Shown piece after piece: positions 23,857 through 32,218 of a stretch of DNA of 35,897 nt. Source of the stretch: a virus; IMG/VR virus record IMGVR_UViG_3300049826_000059, positions 1-35,897 of that record, one strand, 5' to 3'. Position 1 is the stretch's first letter; each line of letters opens with the position of its first letter. The notes under the pieces are model-generated. The model made no database searches. It worked only from the letters and a program-made list of their open reading frames with translations, and had not been told where the DNA came from. A program made the translations under genes and the position numbers.

Positions 23857-24765
23857 ATGTCGACAACATTACAAGGGATCCGAGACAGCATACGAAAGAT
23901 AACGGGGATGGACGCTTCCCAGTTACCCGATGCGGTTGTCGACCAAGAGATCAACGACTTCTATCTCTATAAGATGCCCCAAGAGTTAAGCACCTATAAG
24001 CTCTATTCTTGGTACGAATTTAACACGATCCCCAACCAAGACGTGTATCCAGTCAACCAAGACTATATCGTCGTAGAACCGCCTGTATATTGCTCTGGCT
24101 GGCCTGTCTCGTTTTACCAAGATCCAACCCAGTTCTACGCCGTATTCAATCAAGTTAAAGCTCGTCAGAATCTAGCTCAGGGTAATGGTGGTACCAACTA
24201 CTCATTTACAATGACTTACGCTCCATACGTCCGTGGAACAGTAATGATTAGCTCTGGATTCGAGAGCTTCAATGATGATTCGTTGGGCATACTTACCTCC
24301 AATCTTGGTGGTACAGGCACGGTTAACTACCTGACTGGAGCAGTTACTCTAAACTTCTTTGTTGCTGTACCCAATACAACGACGATCACAGCTGAAGCCG
24401 AAAACTATGTGGCATCCCAACCAACGGCTATGCTGTTTTACAATCAGACTTTTATTGTTAGACCGGTGCCAGATATCGCTTATGGGATGAAGATTAAGAT
24501 CTTATTGAGACCTACCGAGCTGATTGGTGCTTCGGATGAGCCTCAATATCGGGAGTGGTATGACTTAATTGCTCTTGGTACATCTCTTGAGATCTTTAAA
24601 GGCCGTGGCGACTTTGACATGCTAAATCCATATAAAGCCCTCTACATGGAAGAGGTGTTGATTGCTCAAAGACGTACGCTTATCCAAATGTCTAATCAGC
24701 GCACTCCATCAAGATATGCTCCGGTGCAAAACACCATGTGGCCTTACAACCTATACCCCCGTTAA
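23857..24765 (+). CDS. Head-tail adaptor (connector) protein
   Basis: This 302-aa protein likely forms the ring joining portal to tail. The N-terminal helices LQGIRDSIRKITGMDASQLP and DQEINDFYLYKMPQEL are the pattern of the phage adaptor family, in which an xxxIxxxVRxxTG start precedes a DxxIxxxIN helix. The C-terminal helix block (PQYREWYDLIALGTSLEIFK and GDFDMLNPYKALYMEEV) is also typical. The middle carries beta strands with FESFNDDSLGILTSNLGGTG. ATG follows GCTGGGGAA; a long GGAGGAGGAG lies too far upstream to be the ribosome-binding site. It starts the tail gene group. Confidence 0.7.
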   Translation: MSTTLQGIRDSIRKITGMDASQLPDAVVDQEINDFYLYKMPQELSTYKLYSWYEFNTIPNQDVYPVNQDYIVVEPPVYCSGWPVSFYQDPTQFYAVFNQVKARQNLAQGNGGTNYSFTMTYAPYVRGTVMISSGFESFNDDSLGILTSNLGGTGTVNYLTGAVTLNFFVAVPNTTTITAEAENYVASQPTAMLFYNQTFIVRPVPDIAYGMKIKILLRPTELIGASDEPQYREWYDLIALGTSLEIFKGRGDFDMLNPYKALYMEEVLIAQRRTLIQMSNQRTPSRYAPVQNTMWPYNLYPR

Positions 24766-24768
24766 CAC

Positions 24769-25434
24769 ATGCCTTATCTTCCAAATATCCCTATAGCCAC
24801 TCAGACGCTAAAGAGCTCTCAGCCTCAAATTCTGTCTAACTTCCAAACCTCCAATAGCGTTTATGGAGTGGATCATTACGACTACACAGTTACAGGGACC
24901 GATCTAGGCCATCATAAAAACGTCACCATGCCGGTTTTGGTTACCCCTCCAACTCCATCCGCAAATCAGTTTACCATCTACTCAAAGACTGTCTCTGGAT
25001 CATCTGAGTTGTTTGCTAAGCGAGATGGGTTTCCAACCGAGTATCAGCTGACTAGCGGAGGGAATATCAATATTTCAGCAGCTGCTGGCTATACTCCACT
25101 AGCTAGAGCCGTGACGCTACAGGCCACTTACAACACTGGAGATCGTGTTAACCCGACTGGGTATTCTATCATCTCATCCATTGGCGTTGCATCAATGGTG
25201 CCTAACGTCGCTCCAAACTGGCAAATGACATTTACAACACCCATGGCCTCAGCTAACTATTACGTCTCTATAGCACTTGGTAACTGGACATCCACAACGT
25301 TTGGAGCCACAACCGTAAGCCCGTTTTACTTCAACCGCACCGTTAACAGCCTTTTTATCCAAGTTCCCAATCTTGCCAATCTTGGAGCTGGACCCTTTAC
25401 TACTGAGATCTCAGTTATGATTTTTGGTACCTAA
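24769..25434 (+). CDS. Tail accessory protein of the short-tail group
   Basis: This 221-aa protein begins MPYLPNIPIATQTLKSSQPQ and continues with a LSNFQTSNSVYGVDHYDY segment and a LGHHKNVTMPV strand. The motif of an IPxAxxxxxxSQxQIxxNF start, a VDHxxx turn, a GxHxxVxxP strand and a LYxKxxxxxxELFxR segment is shared by many podovirus tail proteins (recalled). Residues about 125-220 form a beta domain. It sits between the adaptor and the tail hub and overlaps the next gene by 1 nt. It is likely a tail component or fibre attachment protein. Confidence 0.65.
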   Translation: MPYLPNIPIATQTLKSSQPQILSNFQTSNSVYGVDHYDYTVTGTDLGHHKNVTMPVLVTPPTPSANQFTIYSKTVSGSSELFAKRDGFPTEYQLTSGGNINISAAAGYTPLARAVTLQATYNTGDRVNPTGYSIISSIGVASMVPNVAPNWQMTFTTPMASANYYVSIALGNWTSTTFGATTVSPFYFNRTVNSLFIQVPNLANLGAGPFTTEISVMIFGT

Positions 25435-27083
25435 TGGAACCTAAGCTAATAGCCAACTACGCAAGCGGGTTAAACCAAGTCTATAAGCCTTGGATCATGC
25501 CGGAAGACGCATTCCCAACACTGAACAATGCGTATGTGTGGCGTGGTAACATTTTAAAGCGTCAGGGTTACGCTTCTATTAGCGATCCATCCCAACCAAC
25601 GCCTTTGGCTCCAGGACCCGTAATGGGGCTTGTAACGCGTTTGGATGCCGAGAATGGAGACCCCAATCTGGTTGCCTTCAATACGACTAACGCCTACTCG
25701 TATGATCCCGTGTCTAAGCTATTCACAGACATATCGGGATCAACCGTTTGGAGTGGCACAACCACAGACTTCTTTTGGTCGGATAACTCGTTTAGAGCTC
25801 TGTTTGTAACCAACAACTTTGACCCCATCCGATATTACAACCAATACGATGGAACTTGGTACGATCTGATTCCCATAGTTAATGGGACAACAACTCTAGA
25901 TGCGTGCCTCATACTCGTATCTCACAAGCAAAGACTCATCGCATTTAACACTGTTGAGAGCGGACAAAGATTTGCTCAAAGAGCTCGTTGGTGTCAGATT
26001 GCTAATCCCTACGCAACGGGAACCCCTCCATCAACATTTACACTTAGCCCAACAGCTTGGAGAGATGAAACGCCAGGAAAAGGTGGTTTCATTGATGCTC
26101 CAACGTCTGAGGATATTATCTCCGTTGGATTAAACAGGGATAACATCCTAGTTTTCTTTGAGAGCTCAACATGGCGTTTAAGATATACTGGAAACGCGTT
26201 TAATCCATTTGATTGGGAGCAGGTTAACTCTCAGCTTGGTTGCGAGTCTACGTTCAGCACGGTTGATTTTGATGAGGTTGTGTTTGCAACTTCTCGTCGA
26301 GGGATTGTTGGAGCCAATACGAACCAGCTACAAAGAGTTGATAACCAGATACCCGACATAGCTGTAAATTTCGACTCTCAAAATAACGGTCTGAAGCGTA
26401 TCCATGGAGCTAGGCATTACTATAGAGAGCTAGCTTTATGGATTTATGGCGATGGTGAAAGCGTTGATCATCTGCCAGATAAAATTCTTTGCTATAATTA
26501 CAAACAGCCATCTTGGGCGACTTGGGACGCGTCTTTTACCTGCTTTGGAAATGCTGCTACAACTTCTAGTTTAACTTGGGACACTGCGGAATTTACATGG
26601 GACTCACCAACCGCAGCAGCTCTAACTTGGGAGTCATCTAGCGACACTTCTGGATCTCCATTTCTGTTAGCCGGAGACGCTAACGGTGTTGTCTACGAGA
26701 TATTAAGCGGTACACAGGACATAACCACAAACTTTGGCTTCGACGTACTCACAAAGCGGTTTATGTTCTACGGTGAACAGGGCAAGAAAGCTCGTCTCTA
26801 TTACGCTGACCTGTACGTAACTGGCACAACCGGTGGAGAGATAACCGTCGATCACTACATCGATGAGGGATCTGTACCCACAAGAACGGTTACTGTTTCA
26901 ACAAGCAGTACGAAAGACACTTTGTACACGAGGGTTTATCTTGGAGCCATCGGACGAACCCATCAATTACGATTCTATTTGTCACCGTCCCAGTTGGCCG
27001 ATCCAATCAAGGGAGCTGCAATCTTTGAATTGCAAGCCATGGTACTCTGGGTGTCACCGGCTGGGAGGATTAACGATCCATGA
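25434..27083 (+). CDS. Tail hub / DNA-stabilising tail protein, P22 gp10-like
   Basis: This 549-aa protein is rich in repeated WxxR, SWATWD and TWDSP-type blades, as in a beta-propeller. The N-terminus, LIANYASGLNQVYKPWIMPE followed by NNAYVWRGNILKRQGY, matches the opening of tail hub proteins that plug the portal after packaging. DIISVGLNRDNILVFFESST and GRTHQLRFYLSP are further core strands. P22 gp10 (472 aa) is the closest named analogue. It overlaps the neighbouring genes by 1 and 4 nt. Confidence 0.75.
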   Translation: MEPKLIANYASGLNQVYKPWIMPEDAFPTLNNAYVWRGNILKRQGYASISDPSQPTPLAPGPVMGLVTRLDAENGDPNLVAFNTTNAYSYDPVSKLFTDISGSTVWSGTTTDFFWSDNSFRALFVTNNFDPIRYYNQYDGTWYDLIPIVNGTTTLDACLILVSHKQRLIAFNTVESGQRFAQRARWCQIANPYATGTPPSTFTLSPTAWRDETPGKGGFIDAPTSEDIISVGLNRDNILVFFESSTWRLRYTGNAFNPFDWEQVNSQLGCESTFSTVDFDEVVFATSRRGIVGANTNQLQRVDNQIPDIAVNFDSQNNGLKRIHGARHYYRELALWIYGDGESVDHLPDKILCYNYKQPSWATWDASFTCFGNAATTSSLTWDTAEFTWDSPTAAALTWESSSDTSGSPFLLAGDANGVVYEILSGTQDITTNFGFDVLTKRFMFYGEQGKKARLYYADLYVTGTTGGEITVDHYIDEGSVPTRTVTVSTSSTKDTLYTRVYLGAIGRTHQLRFYLSPSQLADPIKGAAIFELQAMVLWVSPAGRINDP

Positions 27084-27529
27084 ACCCGAACTTCCTGCCC
27101 ACAGAATTTGTGCTTCCGTTGAAATGGGAAGACGCTCGACAGATCTTTGTTGATCGTGAAACGCACACTGCTGATGTAATCAACAACACTGAGTCTGGTT
27201 TCTACGACTCCCTAGAAGTTTTGAACGGACAGCAGTTCTTTTCATCGATCAACTATCAACAACCACGTCTTGCGTTTCGTAAGATAATTGATCTCGGCTC
27301 TTTGCCTAACACCGGAACACTATCGATAGCTCACGGTATCACGGGTATAACCGTAATGACCCGTATTTACGGAGCTGCAACTTCAGCCACAAGTTACATA
27401 CCAATGCCCTATTTTGGACTAGGTAACGGTATTGAATTGCAAATGGATCTAACGAATATTATTGTCACAACTTATAGCAATCGATCGGCTTATACCGGCC
27501 TAGTGGTTGTTGAATACTTAAAGAATTGA
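27080..27529 (+). CDS. Minor tail protein (VAHGI-type small tail family)
   Basis: This 149-aa protein contains AFRKIIDLGSLPNTGTLSIA followed by HGITGITVMTRIYGAAT, and ends with TGLVVVEYLKN. The order R-x-IDLGxLPN, then AHGIT, then IYGAAT, then IxTxxxRS, then EYLK is characteristic of a small tail protein found in many podoviruses, recalled from memory. It overlaps the tail hub gene by ATGA, supporting a role in the same structure. It probably sits on the tail or connects fibres. Confidence 0.65.
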   Translation: MNPNFLPTEFVLPLKWEDARQIFVDRETHTADVINNTESGFYDSLEVLNGQQFFSSINYQQPRLAFRKIIDLGSLPNTGTLSIAHGITGITVMTRIYGAATSATSYIPMPYFGLGNGIELQMDLTNIIVTTYSNRSAYTGLVVVEYLKN

Positions 27530-27536
27530 GGTCTCC

Positions 27537-28235
27537 ATGAACTTTCTTGCACCCCTTGCTGTTGGAGCTGGAGGCTCTCTTTTGGAGAAGTTGTTTGGCA
27601 ATAGCGGTAAGACAAAGATGGGGTCGATATCAACTCAGACTCCAGAGCAACAACAGTTACTAAAAAACCTGATTGGCTCTCTGGGTCAAGCCCCACAAAA
27701 CATTAGCCAAAACCAAACCTATCAGCAGGGAAATACCCTCTTATCACAACTGCTAAGCGGTGGACCTAATGAGGGTTTAGAGCGCCCACTTATGCGCCAG
27801 TTCTCTGAGTCAACTATACCCCAGATTGGAGAGCAATTTAGTGGCTCATCTGGGTCAAGTGCTCTTAATCAGGCCCTAGCTAAAGCCGCTGAAAATCTAC
27901 TGGGTGATATCGGGACTATGCGTTCGCAAAATCAGATTAGCGCTCTTGGTCAGGTGTTGCCTTTTGCTAAAGCTCCGTCTGATGATTACCGAGCTGGAGC
28001 GCAATTGGCCTTGGGTCAAAACGCATTCCAGACAACTCAGCAGCCAGGACAACAAGGCTTCTTGGGTTCCGTTCTTGGCGGTATTGCCCCAGCCTATGGT
28101 CAACATCTTGGTAAGGGATTTGCTGGAGAAAACGATATGTTTGGATCTCTATTTGGATATAAGAAGCCTCAAGATGGCTCTCGCATTAGCTCGTACACAA
28201 CTGGTCCCGCTGTAGCCCAACCTTTTAACTGGTAA
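27537..28235 (+). CDS. Internal virion / ejection protein, small (T7 gp14-like position)
   Basis: This 232-aa protein starts with a hydrophobic stretch, NFLAPLAVGAGGSLLEKLFG, then TQTPEQQQLLKNLIGSLG and a Gln/Gly/Ser-rich helical body. The last part contains GFLGSVLGGIAPAYGQHLGK, a second membrane-active-looking segment. A hydrophobic start followed by an STQTPEQQQLL motif is typical of the smallest podoviral ejection protein. ATG follows GAGGTCTCC. It precedes a second internal virion protein by 4 nt. Confidence 0.65.
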   Translation: MNFLAPLAVGAGGSLLEKLFGNSGKTKMGSISTQTPEQQQLLKNLIGSLGQAPQNISQNQTYQQGNTLLSQLLSGGPNEGLERPLMRQFSESTIPQIGEQFSGSSGSSALNQALAKAAENLLGDIGTMRSQNQISALGQVLPFAKAPSDDYRAGAQLALGQNAFQTTQQPGQQGFLGSVLGGIAPAYGQHLGKGFAGENDMFGSLFGYKKPQDGSRISSYTTGPAVAQPFNW

Positions 28236-28239
28236 ACCG

Positions 28240-29358
28240 ATGATTACTATTGCTCCAGATGCAAAGTTTGGAACCATACTTGGACAGGGACTTGGACAGG
28301 GTATATCTCAGGGTTATCTCAAACAAAAGCAAACCAATGAGGGGCAAACTGCTATCCAGCAATTAGCTCAGGGATTGCAGGCTAACCCAGATATGCCTCT
28401 ACAACAACAGTTGCTCGCTGCTCAACAGATGTTGCAGGGATTGCCTCCAGATCAACAAAAATCGGCCATGGATGCGATATTACAAAACGCTCTGATGCGA
28501 GAGCGTGGAATGAAAGCTGGAGATGAGAGATCTTTTGACCTAGAAAGACTGCGTCGTCAACACGAGTACTCCTTGGAGCAAGACGCTCAAAAACAAGCTG
28601 CCGATCTTGCAAAAGAAGAGCTTAAGAATAAATACCAAGAAATGAAGGACGCCAAGAGGGAAGAAGAGGAAGCTAAAAGCCAAGAGGCCTTCTCCACACT
28701 CACCACTCTACCAAACTTCTTGAAGATGGATGATGCGCAGATTTTAAAAGAGGCAAAGAACCTCGGTTTGTCAGCCAAGCAAACCCGAGAAGTGTACGCC
28801 TTAGTCACCCAAAGTAAGAAAAACTTCGCAGCTCAAAAGAAAGAAGCTGCTGCTGTCATGGATCGATTGATATCCCAAGAGAATGCTCTTATACCCAAAA
28901 CAGCCGGAGAGAAAGCTAAAAAGCCCTACGTCCATCGAGTTAAAGAGTTGATCAAGCGCAAGCAAGAGCTCCTCGATAAGATGGATGCCAACTTTGGTAA
29001 GGGATCCATGGAGGACATCATCACCGAAGCAGACATCCTAAAGCCAATAGATCTAGACAGCGAATCATCCGTCCAAATCTATACCGACATCTCCAAGAAC
29101 CTCTTTAATGGTAGGGGCTACTTTACTTTAGATCCCCAAGAGAAACAGCTGTTTAACATAGAGCTAGCTAAGCGCGGATACGGTCCACCACAAGAGGATC
29201 TCTCAGAAGAGGATCTTGTCAATCAAGCCACACCTCCCCAACAGAATCAACCAGCCTCGACACCATCCGTTGCTAGCTCTGTCGTGAAAAACTCATTGCT
29301 TAATGCTGCAAACCCAGCACTGCCAGCTATAAATCTATTGAACAGGCTGTTCGGTTAA
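28240..29358 (+). CDS. Internal virion protein, coiled-coil (ejection complex)
   Basis: This 372-aa protein starts with FGTILGQGLGQGISQGYLKQ, Gly-rich and amphipathic. A Gln-rich helical region follows (QQQLLAAQQMLQGLPPDQQK), then a long Lys/Glu coiled coil at about 85-145 (KQAADLAKEELKNKYQEMKD), then a helical C-terminal domain and a Pro/Gln linker. It is the last gene of the late block and pairs with the preceding small ejection protein. The pattern of membrane-active start and long helix suggests a tube-forming ejection protein, as with T7 gp15. The giant 1591-aa gene would be the third member, but it is encoded at the far end. Confidence 0.6.
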   Translation: MITIAPDAKFGTILGQGLGQGISQGYLKQKQTNEGQTAIQQLAQGLQANPDMPLQQQLLAAQQMLQGLPPDQQKSAMDAILQNALMRERGMKAGDERSFDLERLRRQHEYSLEQDAQKQAADLAKEELKNKYQEMKDAKREEEEAKSQEAFSTLTTLPNFLKMDDAQILKEAKNLGLSAKQTREVYALVTQSKKNFAAQKKEAAAVMDRLISQENALIPKTAGEKAKKPYVHRVKELIKRKQELLDKMDANFGKGSMEDIITEADILKPIDLDSESSVQIYTDISKNLFNGRGYFTLDPQEKQLFNIELAKRGYGPPQEDLSEEDLVNQATPPQQNQPASTPSVASSVVKNSLLNAANPALPAINLLNRLFG

Positions 29359-29570
29359 CGCCTACACCATGGGCAGACGTTTGATGTAGTGTCAAAGTCT
29401 GCCTCTGTCACCCTCCAATCCGTTGCGCTTTTAATACGCTCCATAGATAGCCGTCCTGGCATCCGTTTGTCATTGCGCCAGTGTGACACAATCGCTCTGC
29501 TGACCCCAAACAACTTACCTGCAGTCACATTGGACAGATTGTTGTCTCTAATCCATTTGTCTAATTTCAT
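29355..29570 (-). CDS. Cro/C1-type repressor-like regulator
   Basis: This 71-aa protein has a helix-turn-helix at residues about 16-35 (TAGKLFGVSRAIVSHWRNDK). The size and layout fit Cro-type phage repressors. Its C-terminus has a CPWC pair of unknown purpose. ATG at 29570 follows AGAGGTGG. It is transcribed divergently from the ERF/YqaJ genes through a 65-nt interval with overlapping promoters, so it likely controls both. Its end overlaps the end of the late block by 4 nt, tail to tail. Confidence 0.8.
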   Translation of the reverse strand: MKLDKWIRDNNLSNVTAGKLFGVSRAIVSHWRNDKRMPGRLSMERIKSATDWRVTEADFDTTSNVCPWCRR

Positions 29571-29580
29571 GATCCACCTC

Positions 29581-29618
29581 TTGACACCTATTATACGTCT
29601 ATGCTAATATATACGCAA
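29581..29618. promoter_or_regulatory. Overlapping divergent promoters (repressor / ERF)
   Basis: Plus strand: TTGACA (29581-29586) with an 18-bp gap to TAATAT (29605-29610), driving ERF. Minus strand: TTGCGT (29618-29613) with a 17-bp gap to TATAAT (29595-29590), driving the Cro-like gene. They share nearly all their bases, so binding of one regulator or RNA polymerase can affect both. Confidence 0.65.
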
Positions 29619-29635
29619 CCCATTAGGAGGGTGAA

Positions 29636-30349
29636 ATGGAAATGTCCACCGAGGTATCCAAACTATTTGATGCTCTGTGTAAAGCGCAGGGGTCTGTATC
29701 CCACGCAATTAAGGACTCCGATAATACTCAGTATAAATCACAATACGCAAGCCTAGCGGCTGTTGTATCGGCGATAAAAGCTCCCTTATCAAGCAACGGT
29801 CTAATGTTAACGCAGTGGCCGGAGTCTGACGGGGATGATGTGTATCTAACAACTATATTGGGCCACGTGTCTGGCCAGTGGATTAAATCCAGAATAAAAA
29901 TGCTTTTAGTAAAAAAAGATCCACAGGGTTTGGGGTCTGCAATGACCTACTATCGTAGGTATTCCGCCTGCTCGATTGTTGGATTACATCAAGATGATGA
30001 TGATGGCCAAGACCATCGCAAGGGTCTCGAAAGACAAGAAAAAATGGAAGAAGAGCGCCTAAATCTGGAAAAAGAAAATCTTGAGATTGAGAGACGCAAA
30101 TTAAAACTCGCTGAAACCCAAGCTAAGCAAGTCCAACAAGTCCAAACAGCCCAAACAGCCCAAATAGCAATTGATGTAACAAAAACAATCTCCGCCCAAC
30201 AACTCGCAGAATTGATGCAGCTCGTTAAGCCTAACACAGACACCTACTCTAAAATATTGGATCACTACAAAATCCCATCGTTAGATCAACTGCCAGTAGA
30301 TCAATTTAATCCCGTGATATCACGCCTCAAATCTAAGGTGGCGGTATGA
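29636..30349 (+). CDS. ERF-type single-strand annealing recombinase
   Basis: This 237-aa protein anneals single-stranded DNA during phage recombination. It shows the ERF pattern: KSQYASLAAVVSAIKAPL (34-51), DVYLTTILGHVSGQWI (68-83), SAMTYYRRYSACSIVGL (101-117) and a DDDDG acidic site (120-124). The C-terminal half is a charged coiled coil with an in-frame repeat of QVQ and QTAQ units (30128-30165), then a helical end. AGGAGGG lies before ATG. The stop overlaps the YqaJ start by ATGA, so the pair is co-translated as an annealase plus exonuclease module. Confidence 0.9.
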   Translation: MEMSTEVSKLFDALCKAQGSVSHAIKDSDNTQYKSQYASLAAVVSAIKAPLSSNGLMLTQWPESDGDDVYLTTILGHVSGQWIKSRIKMLLVKKDPQGLGSAMTYYRRYSACSIVGLHQDDDDGQDHRKGLERQEKMEEERLNLEKENLEIERRKLKLAETQAKQVQQVQTAQTAQIAIDVTKTISAQQLAELMQLVKPNTDTYSKILDHYKIPSLDQLPVDQFNPVISRLKSKVAV

Positions 30350-31212
30350 ATCTTAACATTTCTCAGAGGTCCCCAGAATGGCTTGGGTGGAGACGTAAGG
30401 GGATTGGCTCATCTGACGCCTCGGTGATCATGGGTATCAATCCATGGAAGCACATCTATACATTGTGGCTGGAGAAAACCGGACAGATTGACGATTCGGT
30501 ACCCGTTAATTCTCACATGCAACGTGGCATCGATAACGAGGAAAGAGCTCGCATCATGGTCTCTGGGATACTCGGTCTAGAGCTGTATCCCGCTGAAGTG
30601 CAGCATCCACAATATGCTCATTTGAGGGCGTCATTGGATGCTACAGACGTTGATAATACAACAGTTGTCGAGATCAAATGTCCCACGAGAGAAAATCACC
30701 TCAAGATAAAACAATCTGGGGTTGTACCTCCGATTTATGCGTGTCAAATCCAACATCAATTGATGGTAACGGGAGCAAAACATGGATACTATTTTGGTTA
30801 TGAGGCCGAAACGGGAGACCATTTTCTCACAGCAGTCAACCCTGACGAATCGTTTATCTCAGAGATGTTCCACGCTGAGAATCGATTTTGGGATGCCGTC
30901 TGTAGCCGAACGCCACCATGCGACCCCCCTGCTGGCTGCACAAGCTACACCCAAAATTCCACGCAAGAATTCGCGAAACTCGCCGTGGAATACATCTATC
31001 TAGATGAGCAGATAAAGGATCTTGAGAAGTCCAAGGATCGTATCAAGGACATCCTCAAGGCGCTAGCTAATGGCATGCCAACCCGAGGCGGTGGTATCTC
31101 GATATCGTTTCAACAACGCACAACATTAGATAGAGACGCTCTAGCTAGAGTGATCGACATCTCAAAGTTTGAAGTAAAAAAAGAGCCGTATGCTGTAATA
31201 AAAATACTATAA
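30346..31212 (+). CDS. YqaJ-type viral recombinase exonuclease
   Basis: This 288-aa protein is a lambda-exonuclease-like PD-(D/E)XK nuclease. Motifs visible are RSPEWLGWRRKGIGSSDASV (substrate region), GIDNEERAR (Glu65/66), ASLDA with Asp98, VVEIKCP with Glu109 and Lys111, and QIQHQL with Gln134/136. It resects double-stranded ends to give single strands for the preceding ERF protein. The gene is followed by two plus-strand intrinsic terminators, which end the recombination operon. Confidence 0.9.
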   Translation: MNLNISQRSPEWLGWRRKGIGSSDASVIMGINPWKHIYTLWLEKTGQIDDSVPVNSHMQRGIDNEERARIMVSGILGLELYPAEVQHPQYAHLRASLDATDVDNTTVVEIKCPTRENHLKIKQSGVVPPIYACQIQHQLMVTGAKHGYYFGYEAETGDHFLTAVNPDESFISEMFHAENRFWDAVCSRTPPCDPPAGCTSYTQNSTQEFAKLAVEYIYLDEQIKDLEKSKDRIKDILKALANGMPTRGGGISISFQQRTTLDRDALARVIDISKFEVKKEPYAVIKIL

Positions 31213-31229
31213 GGTCTTGGTGGACCGGT

Positions 31230-31256
31230 GCGTAACAATAGTGTTACGCGCTTTTT
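31230..31256 (+). terminator. Intrinsic terminator after YqaJ
   Basis: GCGTAACA and TGTTACGC form a perfect 8-bp stem with loop ATAG, followed by GCTTTTT. Confidence 0.85.
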
Positions 31257-31274
31257 AAATTACCTGAGTGTGCT

Positions 31275-31308
31275 GCTCCTGTGTCATTTGATGCAGGGGC
31301 TTTTTTTT
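31275..31308 (+). terminator. Second intrinsic terminator after YqaJ
   Basis: GCTCCTG (31275-31281) pairs with CAGGGGC (31294-31300), with a 3-nt bulge and a CAT/ATG top, followed by eight T. It backs up the terminator at 31230-31256. Confidence 0.8.
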
Positions 31309-31324
31309 ACTCAATGCATTGAGT
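31309..31324. repeat. 16-bp perfect palindrome
   Basis: ACTCAATGCATTGAGT reads the same on both strands. It lies between the terminators and the stop of the minus-strand RusA gene, where ACTCAA occurs once more (31331-31336). Likely a protein-binding site. Confidence 0.5.
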
Positions 31325-31328
31325 TAAT

Positions 31329-31811
31329 TTACTCAATAGGCAACTTCTTACACGTCTCAGCTTGCAATGCGATCTCAAATTGAGCTCTACAATGAGCGTG
31401 TTTGTCGCAACATCTGTCTATACACCTCACCTCGATAGCTACATGTGGTATCTCAGCGTAATATTTTTGCAACCTCAGGTCTGCAATACGGCTATCGTCC
31501 TGCCATATCAATCCGTTACCACAGTCCTCGATGAGTTTTGTTAGATTAGTTAGATCGGGTCTAACGGTGTGCGCCTCAACACCCAAACGGCGTCGTTTAC
31601 TGGCAGCTTTTGGCCAAGGAATACCAAAGGACATCCAAACTCTGATAGGGCAGCTAATGGGCTCGTAATGCAGTCCTATAGCCAGCCTAATGAGATTGCG
31701 GATCTTTAGATAAATGGAGTGTTGGGAGTTGTACATTCGGGGTTTACCCCCAATTGTGCTAACGCGAGGGCGTTGTTGGGGGATGGGAGACATAGCTAGA
31801 TAAATCAGCAT
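31329..31811 (-). CDS. RusA-like Holliday junction resolvase
   Basis: This 160-aa protein resolves branched DNA in the recombination pathway. The ATG at 31811 is chosen because GAGGTG lies 5 nt upstream; a GTG two codons earlier is less likely. RusA features: an N-terminal PQQRPRV segment, RPDLTNLTKLIEDCGNGLIW (84-103), DDSRI with Asp105/106, and an LQKYY strand with Lys116. The second Asp of the usual PDxDN motif is Thr88 here, which may alter metal binding. The C-terminus carries a Cys/His-rich tail (CIDRCCDKHAHC). It is opposite in direction to ERF/YqaJ. Confidence 0.8.
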   Translation of the reverse strand: MLIYLAMSPIPQQRPRVSTIGGKPRMYNSQHSIYLKIRNLIRLAIGLHYEPISCPIRVWMSFGIPWPKAASKRRRLGVEAHTVRPDLTNLTKLIEDCGNGLIWQDDSRIADLRLQKYYAEIPHVAIEVRCIDRCCDKHAHCRAQFEIALQAETCKKLPIE

Positions 31812-32013
31812 AGACACCTCGCATGTGTCTTAATGCTAGCTATGTAGGCGTTTGAGTCAAGCGGGTTGTGCGCGACCTAATTTTGACTAGTCCCTGATGT
31901 AGTACATTTTTTCAAAAATGATCGACAAAAAAACAAACCAAACGTTTGTTACATATTGATTGTCAGGATCTTAAGTCGTGTTTTTGATGGAATACTAACG
32001 ATGGAATCTAGAT

Positions 32014-32049
32014 AAAAAAAAGACCCAATCTACAAATGTAAATTGAGCC
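32014..32049 (-). terminator. Intrinsic terminator after the ImmA-like gene
   Basis: On the minus strand GGCTCAAT (32049-32042) pairs with ATTGGGTC (32029-32022), 8 bp with two G-U, followed by eight T. Confidence 0.75.
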
Positions 32050-32076
32050 TGCCGTGGTGGCAACCCCACATTACAA

Positions 32077-32215
32077 TTGCGCAACGTATCGCGCAACATC
32101 GTCTTAATAGCGTTACATAGACTTGCGCGTATAATGGCTTTATAATGAGAGTGTTGCGACTGTGAGTTATAGAAATGAGTTCTATTGCGCAACATCGTGA
32201 TACATATCGCGCAAT
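32077..32215. promoter_or_regulatory. Cluster of TTGCGC/GCGCAA operator-like sites
   Basis: TTGCGC paired with GCGCAA occurs at 32077-32096 (8-nt gap) and again as ATTGCGC/GCGCAAT at 32184-32215 (18-nt gap). A 12-bp direct repeat, GCGCAACATCGT, is at 32091-32102 and 32187-32198. Further half-sites lie near 32123 and 32153. The sites bracket two plus-strand TATAAT boxes, the layout of a repressor-controlled promoter region. Confidence 0.6.
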
Positions 32216-32218
32216 GTT

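Larger units (their letters stand above)
31818..32218. other. Gene-free regulatory interval between RusA and ImmA-like genes
   Basis: About 400 bases without a credible gene. It holds a possible minus-strand RusA promoter (TTGACT, 16 bp, TAGCAT), a CAAACGTTTG palindrome, a minus-strand terminator (32014-32049), two TATAAT boxes on the plus strand (32130-32135 and 32141-32146) with poor -35 partners, and a cluster of TTGCGC/GCGCAA sites. Confidence 0.55.
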
